Positions 44,133 through 52,973 of a stretch of 64,000 bases of DNA are shown piece by piece (position 1 is the first letter of the stretch; every line of letters starts with the position of its first letter). This DNA comes from Burkholderia stabilis (GTDB lineage: Bacteria > Pseudomonadota > Gammaproteobacteria > Burkholderiales > Burkholderiaceae). Below the pieces are notes generated by a model. That model did no database searches. It was given only the letters and a program-made list of their open reading frames with translations, and had not been told where the DNA came from. The stretch is from the NCBI RefSeq assembly GCF_001742165.1, contig NZ_CP016444.1, forward strand, positions 1,116,001 through 1,180,000, given 5' to 3'. Made by a program: the position numbers and the translations under genes.

Positions 44133-44707
44133 TCCTGATCCGGCCGGTGAAACGTCGGCCAGCGCTGCAGGACGAGTTCGCGCGACGCACCGTATGCGTA
44201 GCAACTGTCGATCTTGAGCGGTTTCCCGCTGGCGTCGGTCGCGTCGAGCAAGCCTTGCGAACGCAGCGGGTTGACGGTCTGGATGGCCGCGGTCGCGAGC
44301 GGAATCAGGATTTCCCGCAAATGCGTGCAGGTGTCGCCGGGCGGCAGGCGCTTGCGTACCTCGGCGCTCCAGCCCGCACCGATGCGCAGCCCCACCAGCG
44401 CTTGCAGCGACGCGCCGCCGCCCGGGCATTCGCGGTACGGATAGGCGCGAATGACGGTGCTGACCGCGTGGATGACCATGTCGAGGTCGAACACCACGCA
44501 CAGGCCGATGTCGTGAATCGGATCGTTCGCCGGCACCACGCGCGCGCCGCTCGGCGGTGCGAAATCGTGCGATTTCAGATCCGTCAGGTGGCCTTCGATT
44601 TCGAAGAGGCCGTCGCTTCGCCTGAACCCGTCGAATGCGATGTATCGGGTGTGCAGCGGCTCGCGTGTGATGTGTTCCGTTGCCGCAGCGTTGTCGTGGG
44701 TACTCAT
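44129..44707 (-). CDS. DUF2889 family protein
   Basis: 192 aa. Family pattern: RYIAFDGFRRSDGLFEIEGHLTDLK, a HDIGLCVVFDLDM strand, AYPYRECPGGG, IGAGWSAEVRKRL and a late CTHLREILIPLATAAIQT. DUF2889 genes commonly sit in catabolic clusters with GMC or aldehyde dehydrogenases; biochemical role unknown. Overlaps the preceding gene by 4 nt (ATGA), so the two are coupled. Confidence 0.8.
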   Translation of the reverse strand: MSTHDNAAATEHITREPLHTRYIAFDGFRRSDGLFEIEGHLTDLKSHDFAPPSGARVVPANDPIHDIGLCVVFDLDMVIHAVSTVIRAYPYRECPGGGASLQALVGLRIGAGWSAEVRKRLPPGDTCTHLREILIPLATAAIQTVNPLRSQGLLDATDASGKPLKIDSCYAYGASRELVLQRWPTFHRPDQD

Positions 44708-45123
44708 CCCGCACTCCTGTTTGCATCGATCTCGCGCGAGACATTCGCCAGCATCTGCGCTTCGTTTCCGGCCGCCACGGCCAGCGCCGCGGGAATGACG
44801 GCCGCGCCGGGATGGCTCGGCGTCTCGCGATGCGTATTGTCGAGTTCGTCGCGGTGCGACGCCGTGTCGTGCACCCGTGCGGCAACGGATGCGTCGGCCG
44901 GCCCGTCGTCACCGGGCACCAGGCTTGCGCGCGTACCGGCGAAACGACGCGACCAGTGCGCGATCTGGCCGGTCCACGGCCAGGTCGCGCTCCACAGCGA
45001 GACGATGAAGTTGTCGAGGAAAAGGCGGCGCAGTGCCGCGGCATCGGTCGCGCGCCCGTTTGCCACGCGCGTGACATCCGTCGGTGCGGACGCAGTTTCG
45101 TCGGCGCCGGCGGGGAATTGCAT
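44704..45123 (-). CDS. Small unknown protein coupled to DUF2889
   Basis: 139 aa from ATG 45123 (AGGAGATGG site). The central segment LRRLFLDNFIVSLWSATWPWTGQIAHWSRRFAG is amphipathic and Trp-rich; the C-terminus is Ala-rich. No family recognised. Translationally coupled to the DUF2889 gene, suggesting joint function. Confidence 0.6.
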   Translation of the reverse strand: MQFPAGADETASAPTDVTRVANGRATDAAALRRLFLDNFIVSLWSATWPWTGQIAHWSRRFAGTRASLVPGDDGPADASVAARVHDTASHRDELDNTHRETPSHPGAAVIPAALAVAAGNEAQMLANVSREIDANRSAG

Positions 45124-45530
45124 GTTCCATCTCCTGTCGTGACGCGTCCGCCGGCACGATACGTGTTCATGCAGTACGTGCGCCGCATGAACGTTCCATT
45201 GCCGTCGAGACACGCAACGTACGCAGCAAAGCGCAAACCTCAGGATGGTTCGGCCATCGGCTCGCCGTCAATACGCGGCGGATGGCTCTCCCGTACTTTG
45301 AAATGCCGCTGTCGGAAACGGGCACGCAGGACCGTCGATCACCCGTATCGGTCGTGCCCGCAGGCTTTCGACGCGCACGCGATATTCTCCGCCCGATGTC
45401 GGGCGCCTGGCGCAAGACGTTCGAGGGCTCCCCCCTCTATGACGCGAACCGGCGCGATGCGCCGTCCGCGTTCCCGCTGCTCGTCGACGCGCCGAGATAC
45501 CGGAAGCCGTGAAGGCGGGCGTGCCGCCGC
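45124..45530. other. Intergenic region without a recognisable gene
   Basis: 407 bp. It should hold the promoter of the two-gene DUF2889 unit and the 3' end region of the LysR transcript. Short frames are present on both strands but none has a ribosome site plus family signal. Confidence 0.35.
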
Positions 45531-46463
45531 TCACTCCGCCGGCGCGTCGCCGGCCGGCCGGTCCAGCAGTTGCCGGATCAGCGCGCGCGCAATCGGGCCT
45601 TGCTCGCGACCGCGCGCGGTCGCGATATGAATCCGGCGTACGGCCCACGGTTCCGCCAGCTCCATCACGGCGACGCGGCTGAACAGCTCGTGACTCACCA
45701 GGCACTCCGGCTGGACGGTCACGCCGAGCCCGGCCTGCACGAGGCTGACGGCCACCCCGGCGCTCTTCACGCCGTACTTCGGCTCGAAATCGATGCCGAA
45801 GCGCCGCGCCGCCGCCTTGATCGCGCCGAGCATCGCGCCGACCACGATCAGGTTCTCCGACAGCAGGTCCTGCGTCGTCAGGCTGGCGCGTGCCGCGAGC
45901 GGGTGACCCAGCGGGACGACCGCGATGAGGCGGTCCTCGCGGTAAGGCGTTACGTCGACGCCGCCGAGATCGAGCTCGTGCGTGGCCGCGAACACGCCGA
46001 CGTCCGCGTCGCCGCGCGCGACGGCCTGCACGATGTCGGCGTTCTCGAGTTCGCTCACCGCGAGATCGACGAGCGGATAGTCGCGCTGGAAATCGCCGAT
46101 CTCGCGCGCGAGAAACGGCACGATGATGGAGCGGGCCGACGCGACCGACAGCTCTCCCCGCATGCCGTCGGTAAACGACGAGATCTCGGAACGCATGTCG
46201 TCGAGGTTGTCGAAGATCCGGCGGATATAGCGAACCAGCACCTCACCCGCGGGGCTCGGCGCGACGCCTTTCGGGCTGCGTTCCAGCAGCTTGATGCCCG
46301 CGATGTCCTCGAGATCCTGAATGCGCTTGGTCGCGGTCGATGCGGCCACGTTCTCGCGGATGGCCGCGAGCCCGATCTGCTGCTCCTCGACTGCCGACAG
46401 GAACAGCTTCAGCGTAAACAGATCGACCTGCCGGATCAGGTGCAGGCGATTGAATGTACTCAT
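45531..46463 (-). CDS. LysR-family transcriptional regulator
   Basis: 310 aa from ATG 46463 (GGGGAG site). N-terminal winged HTH (VDLFTLKLFLSAVEEQQIGLAAIRENVAASTATKRIQDLEDIAGIKLLERSPKGV) and a substrate-binding domain. It is encoded downstream of, and in the same direction as, the CoA-ester catabolic genes, 298 bp after the first CaiB gene. It is the probable local regulator of that island. Effector unknown. Confidence 0.9.
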   Translation of the reverse strand: MSTFNRLHLIRQVDLFTLKLFLSAVEEQQIGLAAIRENVAASTATKRIQDLEDIAGIKLLERSPKGVAPSPAGEVLVRYIRRIFDNLDDMRSEISSFTDGMRGELSVASARSIIVPFLAREIGDFQRDYPLVDLAVSELENADIVQAVARGDADVGVFAATHELDLGGVDVTPYREDRLIAVVPLGHPLAARASLTTQDLLSENLIVVGAMLGAIKAAARRFGIDFEPKYGVKSAGVAVSLVQAGLGVTVQPECLVSHELFSRVAVMELAEPWAVRRIHIATARGREQGPIARALIRQLLDRPAGDAPAE

Positions 46464-46761
46464 GTCTCCCCTCATGCACGTCTTCATGACGTTGTCGGAC
46501 GCCGCGACCGGTCGCACGTCGCAGTCGTGTCGGGATCGCCTTGGGGGGAAACGATACGTTGCGGCGCGCGCGCGTGGCGTGAAGAACAGCGGCGTTCAAA
46601 GCCGATCGTACACCGGGATCGACGCGAACAGTGGTGCGGCGCGGCAGGACGCGGCCGGGCGGCTCACTCCCCGCCGGCCGCGCAGGCCGCTTTCCGTGGC
46701 ATGGCGAGCGGCCGCGGCGGCGCGCGGCTTCGCCAATCGTCAGACCGTTGGCGCGACGCGC

Positions 46762-47910
46762 CTAGCGGCCCGAACGGAGGAGCGCGTCGAGCGACGCGTT
46801 GTCGGCGCCGATGTCGCGGGCCGCGTGCAGCGGCGGCGGGCGCTTGCCGTCGAACGACAGCGGCAGTCCGACCAGGCCGATCTCGTCGTCCGACGGTTTC
46901 TCGATGATGCCGAGCGCGTGCGTCTGTGCATGCGCGACCACCTCCGCCGTGGTCTGGATCGGCGCGACGGGAATGCCGGCCGCCTGCAGTCGTGCCTGCC
47001 ACCCCGCGCGATTGTCCGTCGACAGCCGCTCGCCGATCAGGCGATCGATCTCCGCGCGATTGCGCAGCCGCCCCGCGTTGGTCGCGAACCGGTCGTCCAG
47101 TGCCCATTCGGGACGCTCCAGCGCCGCGCACAGCTTGGCGAACAGCGCATCGTTCGCGGCGCTGACGATCAGGTGGCCGTCGGCCGTCGAATACGCGCGA
47201 TGCGGGACGATGAACGCGACGCCCGAGCCGTGCCGGCCGCCGGTGTCGCCGTCCGCGCTGTAATTCGCGATGGCCACCGACATCCAGCCGATCGCCGTCT
47301 CCAGCAGCGAGCCGTTGACGGTCGCACCGCAATGCTTGATCTGGCGGCGATACAGCGCCGACAGGATACCGATCACGGCCCACAGCCCCGCGCCGAAATC
47401 GACGATCGATACGCCGGCGCGAACCGGCGACTGCCCTTCCTCGCCGGTGATGCTCATGATCCCCGAGAACGCCTGCATCAGCGGATCGTAGCCGGGCAGC
47501 GTGTTCATCGGCCCGAGATGGCCGAACGCGCCGATCTCGCAGTAGACCAGCTCCGGCTTGGTCACGCGCAGGCTGTCGGCGTCGAGGCCGTATTCCGCGC
47601 TCGAGCCCGGCCGCAGGTTGTGGATGAACACGTCCGCATGCTCGGCGATCAGCCGGTGCAGCGTCTCCAGTTGCTCGCGATCCTTGATGTCGATGCAGAT
47701 CGCGCGTTTGCCGCGATTCAGCGCATGAAACGCGGCGCCGCTGCCCTTCCATTCGCTCGGCCCCCAGCCGCGCGCCGAGTCGCCCGTCGGGCGCTCGATT
47801 TTCCAGACTTCGGCGCCGAGCGCCGCGAGGATTTTTCCGCTGAACGGCGCCGATGCGCTATCGCTCAGTTCGACCACTACGACGCCCGACAGTGGCAGGT
47901 CACGCAACAT
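46762..47910 (-). CDS. CaiB/BaiF family CoA transferase (class III)
   Basis: 382 aa. Class III pattern: LSGVVVVELSDSASAPFSGKILAALGAEVWKIERP at the N-terminus, NRGKRAICIDIKD, and GYDPLMQAFSG, whose Asp is the likely CoA-carrying carboxylate. It moves CoA between carboxylic acids. Last catabolic gene of the operon, 22 nt after a second CaiB gene; the two may form a heteromer. Confidence 0.85.
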   Translation of the reverse strand: MLRDLPLSGVVVVELSDSASAPFSGKILAALGAEVWKIERPTGDSARGWGPSEWKGSGAAFHALNRGKRAICIDIKDREQLETLHRLIAEHADVFIHNLRPGSSAEYGLDADSLRVTKPELVYCEIGAFGHLGPMNTLPGYDPLMQAFSGIMSITGEEGQSPVRAGVSIVDFGAGLWAVIGILSALYRRQIKHCGATVNGSLLETAIGWMSVAIANYSADGDTGGRHGSGVAFIVPHRAYSTADGHLIVSAANDALFAKLCAALERPEWALDDRFATNAGRLRNRAEIDRLIGERLSTDNRAGWQARLQAAGIPVAPIQTTAEVVAHAQTHALGIIEKPSDDEIGLVGLPLSFDGKRPPPLHAARDIGADNASLDALLRSGR

Positions 47911-47932
47911 GTCGCTTCTCCTTATTTCGTGT

Positions 47933-49153
47933 TTACTGCGATTGGTGCGAGCTGTCCGCGTCCGGCGCATATACGCCGCCGGAACGCAGCATCCTGTCGA
48001 TTTCCTCGGGACCGAAACCGTACTCGGCCAGCAGCGCCACCGAATGCTCGCCGAGGCGAGGCGCCGGATGGCGCAGCGCCGGCGCGCTTTCGCTCCATTG
48101 CTGCGGAACGCCCAGTGTCCTGATCCGGCCTTCGGACGGATGATCCTGCTCGGCGAAGAAGTCGACCGCCTTCATGTGCGGATCGTCGAGCAGCGTTTCG
48201 GGCGTATGCATTTCGATCACGGGGATGTCCGCTTCGGTCAGCGTCTGGATCCACTCGGCCGTGGTGCGCGTTTCGAATACGCGCGCAAGGAACGCGTACA
48301 GGTGCGCGATGTGCTCGGTTCGTCCGCCGATGTTGTTGAAGCGCGGATCCTCGGCCATCTCCGGATGGCCCGACAGCACGAAGAAGCGGTGCCAGTGATG
48401 GTCGGCGTAGACGTTCACGCCGATGTAACCGTCGAGCGTGCGGTACGGGCGCCGGTCCGGGTTCATCATCCGCGCATAACCCCAGTCGCCGAGCGGCGGC
48501 ACGAACGTGTGGCCGTACAGGTGATCGCCGAGCACGAAATGCGCGAAGGTCTCGAGCATCGGCACGAACACCTGCTGCCCGACGCCGGTCTTCTCGCGCC
48601 GGTAGAGCGCCATCGCCACCGCGTTGCTGGTCGCCATGCCGACGACGCGGTCGGCGACCGCCGTCGCGACGTAGGTCGGCGGCCCCTTCTTCCGGCTTTG
48701 CAGCACCGGCATGCCGACCGCGGCCTGAATCAGGTCGTCGTACGCCGGGCGGGCCGCATACGGGCCGTTCTGCCCGAATCCGAACGCGCCGCAGTAGATG
48801 ATGCGCGGGTTGAGCCGGCGCACGTCCTCGTACGCGATGCCGAGCTTCGCCATCGTGTGCGGCCGCATGCTGTAAAGGAGCACGTCGGCCGATTCCGCCA
48901 TGCGCCTGAGCGCGGCGATCCCGTCCGGATGCTTGAGGTCCAGCACGATGCTGCGCTTGTTGCGATTCAGGTGCAGGAAGATCGGGCCCATGCCGGGATG
49001 GCGGCTCGGGCCGATGTTGCGCGTCGTGTCGCCGTCGCGCGATTCGATCTTGCACACGTCGGCGCCCATGTCCGCGAGCAGCAGCGACGCATAGGGGCCC
49101 ATGAAATTCGACGTCAGGTCGAGGATGCGTACGCCATCGAGCGGTCCGGCCAT
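47933..49153 (-). CDS. CaiB/BaiF family CoA transferase (class III)
   Basis: 406 aa with a GGAGG site. N-terminus LDGVRILDLTSNFMGPYASLLLADMGADVCKIE, then NRNKRSIVLDLKHPDG and AYDDLIQAAVG with the likely catalytic Asp. Divergent from the next CaiB protein, so two distinct activities or an alpha/beta pair are possible. Activation of the pathway's free acid to its CoA ester is the expected role. Confidence 0.85.
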   Translation of the reverse strand: MAGPLDGVRILDLTSNFMGPYASLLLADMGADVCKIESRDGDTTRNIGPSRHPGMGPIFLHLNRNKRSIVLDLKHPDGIAALRRMAESADVLLYSMRPHTMAKLGIAYEDVRRLNPRIIYCGAFGFGQNGPYAARPAYDDLIQAAVGMPVLQSRKKGPPTYVATAVADRVVGMATSNAVAMALYRREKTGVGQQVFVPMLETFAHFVLGDHLYGHTFVPPLGDWGYARMMNPDRRPYRTLDGYIGVNVYADHHWHRFFVLSGHPEMAEDPRFNNIGGRTEHIAHLYAFLARVFETRTTAEWIQTLTEADIPVIEMHTPETLLDDPHMKAVDFFAEQDHPSEGRIRTLGVPQQWSESAPALRHPAPRLGEHSVALLAEYGFGPEEIDRMLRSGGVYAPDADSSHQSQ

Positions 49154-49154
49154 G

Positions 49155-49193
49155 TCAGCCTCCGTCGACGTCAAGAAAATTGAACAGCTTCAC
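49155..49193 (-). CDS. Possible 12-codon upstream ORF
   Basis: GTG start at 49193 with an ideal GGAGGAGA site, reading MKLFNFLDVDGG then stop. The stop lies 1 nt before the ATG of the CaiB gene, and the CaiB ribosome site is inside it. Its translation would be coupled to CaiB. It may be a leader peptide or a remnant of a lost gene start. Confidence 0.35.
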   Translation of the reverse strand: MKLFNFLDVDGG

Positions 49194-49257
49194 GATGTCT
49201 CCTCCGTGATCGGGCTGCCGCGCGGGCGCCGGTGTGCCGGCGCTCCGCGGGCGTCCC

Positions 49258-49677
49258 TCAGGTTTCCGACGGCACGAACACCGGCAGCTTTTGCTCGCCG
49301 CGCTGCACGAACCGGACTTCGACGGGCTGGCCGATCCGGATCGTTTCAGGCGGTGCGTCGATCTGCGCGAACAGGTAATAGCCTTCGTCCATGCGGATGA
49401 AGCCGACCGTGTACGGAACGATCTCGGCCCACACCGGCGTCGGTCCGCGCGTGATCGTGCTGTGCGAATAGATTTCGCCGCGGCCCGACGCTTCGGTCCA
49501 GTCGAGCGATGTCGCACCGCAATGCGTGCAGAACGAGTGAGCCGGCCACACGGCTTCGCTGCACGCCGTGCAACGCTGGAACGTCAGCCTCTCTTCGGCC
49601 AGCGCATCCCAGTAGGGTTGCGCGTCGAGCAGCCGGTAAGGCTGCGGCCAGGCATTCGGCGAATGCGTTTCGGTCAT
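49258..49677 (-). CDS. DUF35 OB-fold zinc-ribbon protein, thiolase partner
   Basis: 139 aa. Zinc ribbon C36-x2-C39...C50-x2-C53, then an OB fold (GEIYSHSTITRG...VPYTVGFIRMDEGYYLFAQID). DUF35 proteins pair with thiolase-like enzymes, for example ChsH2 with the aldolase Ltp2 in steroid side-chain breakdown. The thiolase-like gene is 19 nt upstream in the same direction, so a complex is likely. Confidence 0.85.
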   Translation of the reverse strand: MTETHSPNAWPQPYRLLDAQPYWDALAEERLTFQRCTACSEAVWPAHSFCTHCGATSLDWTEASGRGEIYSHSTITRGPTPVWAEIVPYTVGFIRMDEGYYLFAQIDAPPETIRIGQPVEVRFVQRGEQKLPVFVPSET

Positions 49678-49696
49678 GGAATGCTCCGGTCAGATA

Positions 49697-50908
49697 TCAC
49701 GTTGCGGACGACAGCAGCAGCACCGCGCCGGCGGCCAGCATCCCGCCCGCGCCCTGCACCAGCACGGTTTCCGGGCGACGGGTCGGCGCGAGCCCGAGCG
49801 CCTCGCCGCGCAACTGTCGGACGGCTTCGATCAGGCTGTCCATGTTGCACGAGATGCCGGGCTGCCCGAACGACAGCCAGCCGCCGTTGGTGTCGGTCGG
49901 CAGGTCGCCGTCGACGCCGGTACGGCCTTCGCGATAGAGATCGATGCCGCGCCCCTTCTTCGCGAAGCCCAGGTCCTCCATCACGATCGGCCCCATGTGC
50001 GCGAAGTTCACCGAGATCTGCGCCATGTCGATGTCCGCAGGCGACAGCCCCGACATCGCATACGCCTGCCGTGCCGCCTCGGCGGTCGCCGTGGTCGTCA
50101 GGTTCGGCAGTGCGCCGAGGCTGTCGAACCGGCATTGCCGCAGGTTCATCCGGTCGGTCAGGTATTCGTGGGTCGTGGCCGATCCGTAGCCGAGCAGGTA
50201 CACCGGATCGCGTGCGTGGCGCGCGTTCTCCGGCGACGTCACGACCAGCGCCCCGCCGGTGCCGCCGCCCCACGTCGAGCACATCCAGCGACGCAGCGGC
50301 GTCGCCACGTACGGCGACGACATCACCGCCGCGCGATCGATCTCGCCGAACTTCGCCTTCGCCGCATGCGGATGATGGCGGCCCCAGCGCTGGTTCGCGA
50401 TCACGACATCGGCGAGATCGTCCTCGGTGATGCCGAACTCGTGAAAGTAGCGCTGCGCGGCTTGCGCATAGAGCGCCGGAATCGTCGGGCCGTACGGAAT
50501 CTCGAACTGCGGGTCCGCGTCGGCTTCCGCGCCCATCGCGACCGCGTCGACGAACAGCTCGGTCGCGTCGCTCTGCAGGCACAGCACGTATTCCGCGCGG
50601 CCGGCCGCGATCATCTGCGATGCGACCGCGAGCGTCGACGTCAGGCCGGCGCCGTGCATCGTCAGCTCGCTCGTGAGCGTCACCGGCATCTGCATGTGCG
50701 AGATGAAGATGTTGCTCCACTGCGAACGCTTGTCGGCCCACGGCGAGCGCCCCGTGAATACGGCGTCGACCTGGTTCTTGCCGATGCCCGCGTCGGCGAG
50801 CGCGTTGCGCGTCGCCTCGGCGGCCAACTGCAGCGGGTCCTTGCGATTCGCGCGCGACGCATAGGCATCGCCCATGCCGACGATCGCCGCAACCGGACGA
50901 GGAGTCAT
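49697..50908 (-). CDS. Thiolase-like protein lacking the nucleophilic Cys (SCP-x/Ltp2-like)
   Basis: 403 aa. Thiolase fold of the SCP-x/lipid-transfer branch: VAAIVGMGDAYAS at the start, WGGGTGGALVV and a C-terminal VQGAGGML. At the position of the acyl-accepting Cys (NNNCATG in SCP-x) it has H85-G86-A87, so Gly86 replaces the Cys. Ltp2-type retro-aldolases are thiolase-like proteins that work without that Cys and with a DUF35 partner, as found here. Aldol cleavage of a beta-hydroxyacyl-CoA is therefore more likely than thiolysis. Confidence 0.8.
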   Translation of the reverse strand: MTPRPVAAIVGMGDAYASRANRKDPLQLAAEATRNALADAGIGKNQVDAVFTGRSPWADKRSQWSNIFISHMQMPVTLTSELTMHGAGLTSTLAVASQMIAAGRAEYVLCLQSDATELFVDAVAMGAEADADPQFEIPYGPTIPALYAQAAQRYFHEFGITEDDLADVVIANQRWGRHHPHAAKAKFGEIDRAAVMSSPYVATPLRRWMCSTWGGGTGGALVVTSPENARHARDPVYLLGYGSATTHEYLTDRMNLRQCRFDSLGALPNLTTTATAEAARQAYAMSGLSPADIDMAQISVNFAHMGPIVMEDLGFAKKGRGIDLYREGRTGVDGDLPTDTNGGWLSFGQPGISCNMDSLIEAVRQLRGEALGLAPTRRPETVLVQGAGGMLAAGAVLLLSSAT

Positions 50909-50919
50909 GGCCGCGCTCC

Positions 50920-51417
50920 TCAGACCTTGAACTCGGGCTGCGCTTCGGCGATCAGCGCGTCGAGGTCGGCGCGCTTGCGCAGCATCAGCAGGCTCCATTC
51001 GCTGCGCTGCACGACTTCGCCGCGCTGGTTGTACGCCTGGATCAGCATCGTGCCGACGCCGAACTTGTCGTCCTTGTCCTTCTTCGCGATGACTTCGGCG
51101 GTCGCGTAGACGGTGTCGCCGATCTTCACCGGGTTCAGGAAGCGCATCTTGTCGACGCCGTAGTTCGCCTGGATCGCGGGGCCGAACTGCAGCAGGCCCG
51201 AGATCAGCGAGAACGTCAGCATGCCCTGCACGATGCGCTCGCCCCAGCGGGTTTTCTCCGCGTATTCCTTGTTCGAGTGGATCTCGATCCAGTTGCCGGT
51301 GAACATGCAGAACATCACGACGTCGCTCTCGGTCACGGTGCGGCCGGGCGAACGGAATTTATGGCCGACTTCGAGCTCGTCGAGCGGAATGTTGACGCTG
51401 TTGTTGATGCCGCTCAT
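50920..51417 (-). CDS. MaoC-like enoyl-CoA hydratase
   Basis: 165 aa from ATG 51417 (GGAGA site). Hotdog fold with hydratase-2 features: DVVMFCMFTGNWIEIHSNKEYAEKTRWGERIVQGMLTFSLISGLL, where the Asn/His of the usual D-x4-H are partly altered (N-W-I-E-I-H), and FLNPVKIGDTVYATAEV. It would hydrate the enoyl-CoA made by the acyl-CoA dehydrogenase two genes away and feed the aldolase-like protein. Confidence 0.85.
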   Translation of the reverse strand: MSGINNSVNIPLDELEVGHKFRSPGRTVTESDVVMFCMFTGNWIEIHSNKEYAEKTRWGERIVQGMLTFSLISGLLQFGPAIQANYGVDKMRFLNPVKIGDTVYATAEVIAKKDKDDKFGVGTMLIQAYNQRGEVVQRSEWSLLMLRKRADLDALIAEAQPEFKV

Positions 51418-51501
51418 GGCGGTGTCTCCTGATTGCTTGGTTCGAGGGAGCCGGCGCGGCGGCGGCAAGCGCGCCGCGCCGGTGGAAGGCTCGGTGGCCC
51501 G

Positions 51502-52644
51502 TTACTGACGCATCGACTTCGCGATGATCGTGCGCTGGATCTGCGACGTACCGCCGCCGATCGTCGATTGAATGCTTTCGCGCAGGTAACGTTCCATGTC
51601 GGCTTCCGGCAGGTTCGCGTAGCCGCCGAGGATCTGCATGCCGGCCAGCGCGCATTCCTTCAGCGTTTCCGAGCCGTACAGCTTCGCCATCGACACTTCA
51701 CGGCTGCACGGCACGTGATCCGCCGCCATCCGCGCCGCGCGATAGCAGAGCAGGCGTGCCGCGTCGACCTTCGTCTGGCAGTCGGCGAGCAGGTGGCGAA
51801 TCACCTGGAAGTCGTACAGCTGATGGTCGAACTGAATGCGATCGTGCGCGTAGCGCGTTGCCGTCGTCACGGCCTGTTGGGCATTGCCCGTATAAGCCGC
51901 CGCCACCGCGCAACGCTCGAGTTCGAGGTGTTCGGTGATGATCTTCCAGCCCTGCCCCTCTTCGCCCAGCAGCGCATCGGCCGGCACGCGCACTTCGTCG
52001 AGGAAGATTTCGGTCGTGCCCGTCGCGTGACGCGACAGCGTCGGCAGCTTGTTGATCACCACGCCCGGCGTGTCGTTCGGGATCAGCAGCACCGACAGGC
52101 CCTTGTGCTTGTCGTCCGTGCTGGTACGCACCAGCATCGCGATCACGGTGTCCTTCGCGGCCGCGCCGCTGCACCAGAGCTTCTGGCCGCTGACGATCCA
52201 GTCGCCGTTGGCGTCGCGGCGTGCACGCGTTTTCGTGTTCGCCGCATCGGAACCCGCATCGGGTTCGGAGATCGAGACCGAGAAGCGGATCTTGCCGTCG
52301 ATGAACGCCTGCACGTACTTTTTCTTCTGCTCCGGCGTGCCGAACTTGGTGATGTTCATTGCAGTGAACGTCGGCACCAGCACCGAGCACGCGAAGTCGA
52401 AACCGAACTTGCCGAGGCCTTCGGCCATCAGCGAATAATCGAAGATGTCGCCGCCCGAGCCGCCCTCTTCCTCGGGAATCAGGAGCCCGAGCCAGCCCTG
52501 CTTCGCGATTTTTTCATACGCCTCGTACGGGTAGTCGCGATTCATGTCGCACTTGCGCACGTATTCGACCGTGATCTCGTTGTCCATGAACTTGTTCACG
52601 GTGTCGAGCCACATGGTCTGCGATTCGTCGAGAAAGTTAGCCAT
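51502..52644 (-). CDS. Acyl-CoA dehydrogenase
   Basis: 380 aa, full length. FAD-binding middle domain (FSVSISEPDAGSDAANTKTRA and WIVSGQKLWCSGA), helical C-terminus ALAGMQILGGYANLPEADMERYLRES. At the position of the usual catalytic Glu in IYEGT it reads IGGGT (Gly364), so the base must lie elsewhere, as in isovaleryl- and long-chain dehydrogenases. First gene of the minus-strand catabolic operon. Confidence 0.9.
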   Translation of the reverse strand: MANFLDESQTMWLDTVNKFMDNEITVEYVRKCDMNRDYPYEAYEKIAKQGWLGLLIPEEEGGSGGDIFDYSLMAEGLGKFGFDFACSVLVPTFTAMNITKFGTPEQKKKYVQAFIDGKIRFSVSISEPDAGSDAANTKTRARRDANGDWIVSGQKLWCSGAAAKDTVIAMLVRTSTDDKHKGLSVLLIPNDTPGVVINKLPTLSRHATGTTEIFLDEVRVPADALLGEEGQGWKIITEHLELERCAVAAAYTGNAQQAVTTATRYAHDRIQFDHQLYDFQVIRHLLADCQTKVDAARLLCYRAARMAADHVPCSREVSMAKLYGSETLKECALAGMQILGGYANLPEADMERYLRESIQSTIGGGTSQIQRTIIAKSMRQ

Positions 52645-52973
52645 TTGTCTTCGCTCCAGTTATCGGCGTCTGCTCAAGCAGGCGCGCTGTTCGTCGTGGA
52701 ATTGAGCTTAGGGCCTCATGCGTTTCGAACCAACTGGCCATTTCTGAAGCGGCGATTCGAAAATGTCGAAGCGCGATTCGGCACGGTCGAAAGCGGTGTC
52801 GCGACCTCGATCGCGGATGCGATTGCGACGTGAGGAACGGGATGAAATGGACGCGCCGCGCAGCGCGAGGTTCACGCGTTGCGCGGGGATGGACGGGATT
52901 TTGGGGAGAACGGCAGGAACGCGCCCGCACGTGGTGCGGGCGCTAGCGACCTTGACGGCACGCTGCGTTCAGG
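52645..52973. promoter_or_regulatory. Promoter region of the acyl-CoA operon
   Basis: 329 bp between the racemase gene and the operon. It has several TCGAA-containing short repeats near 52750-52795 that could be LysR-type sites. No gene seen. Confidence 0.4.
52921..52943 (-). terminator. Hairpin after the racemase gene
   Basis: GCGCCCGCAC and GTGCGGGCGC form a perfect 10-bp stem with a 3-nt loop, 31 nt past the racemase stop. No long T-run; probable transcription end between the two units. Confidence 0.55.
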
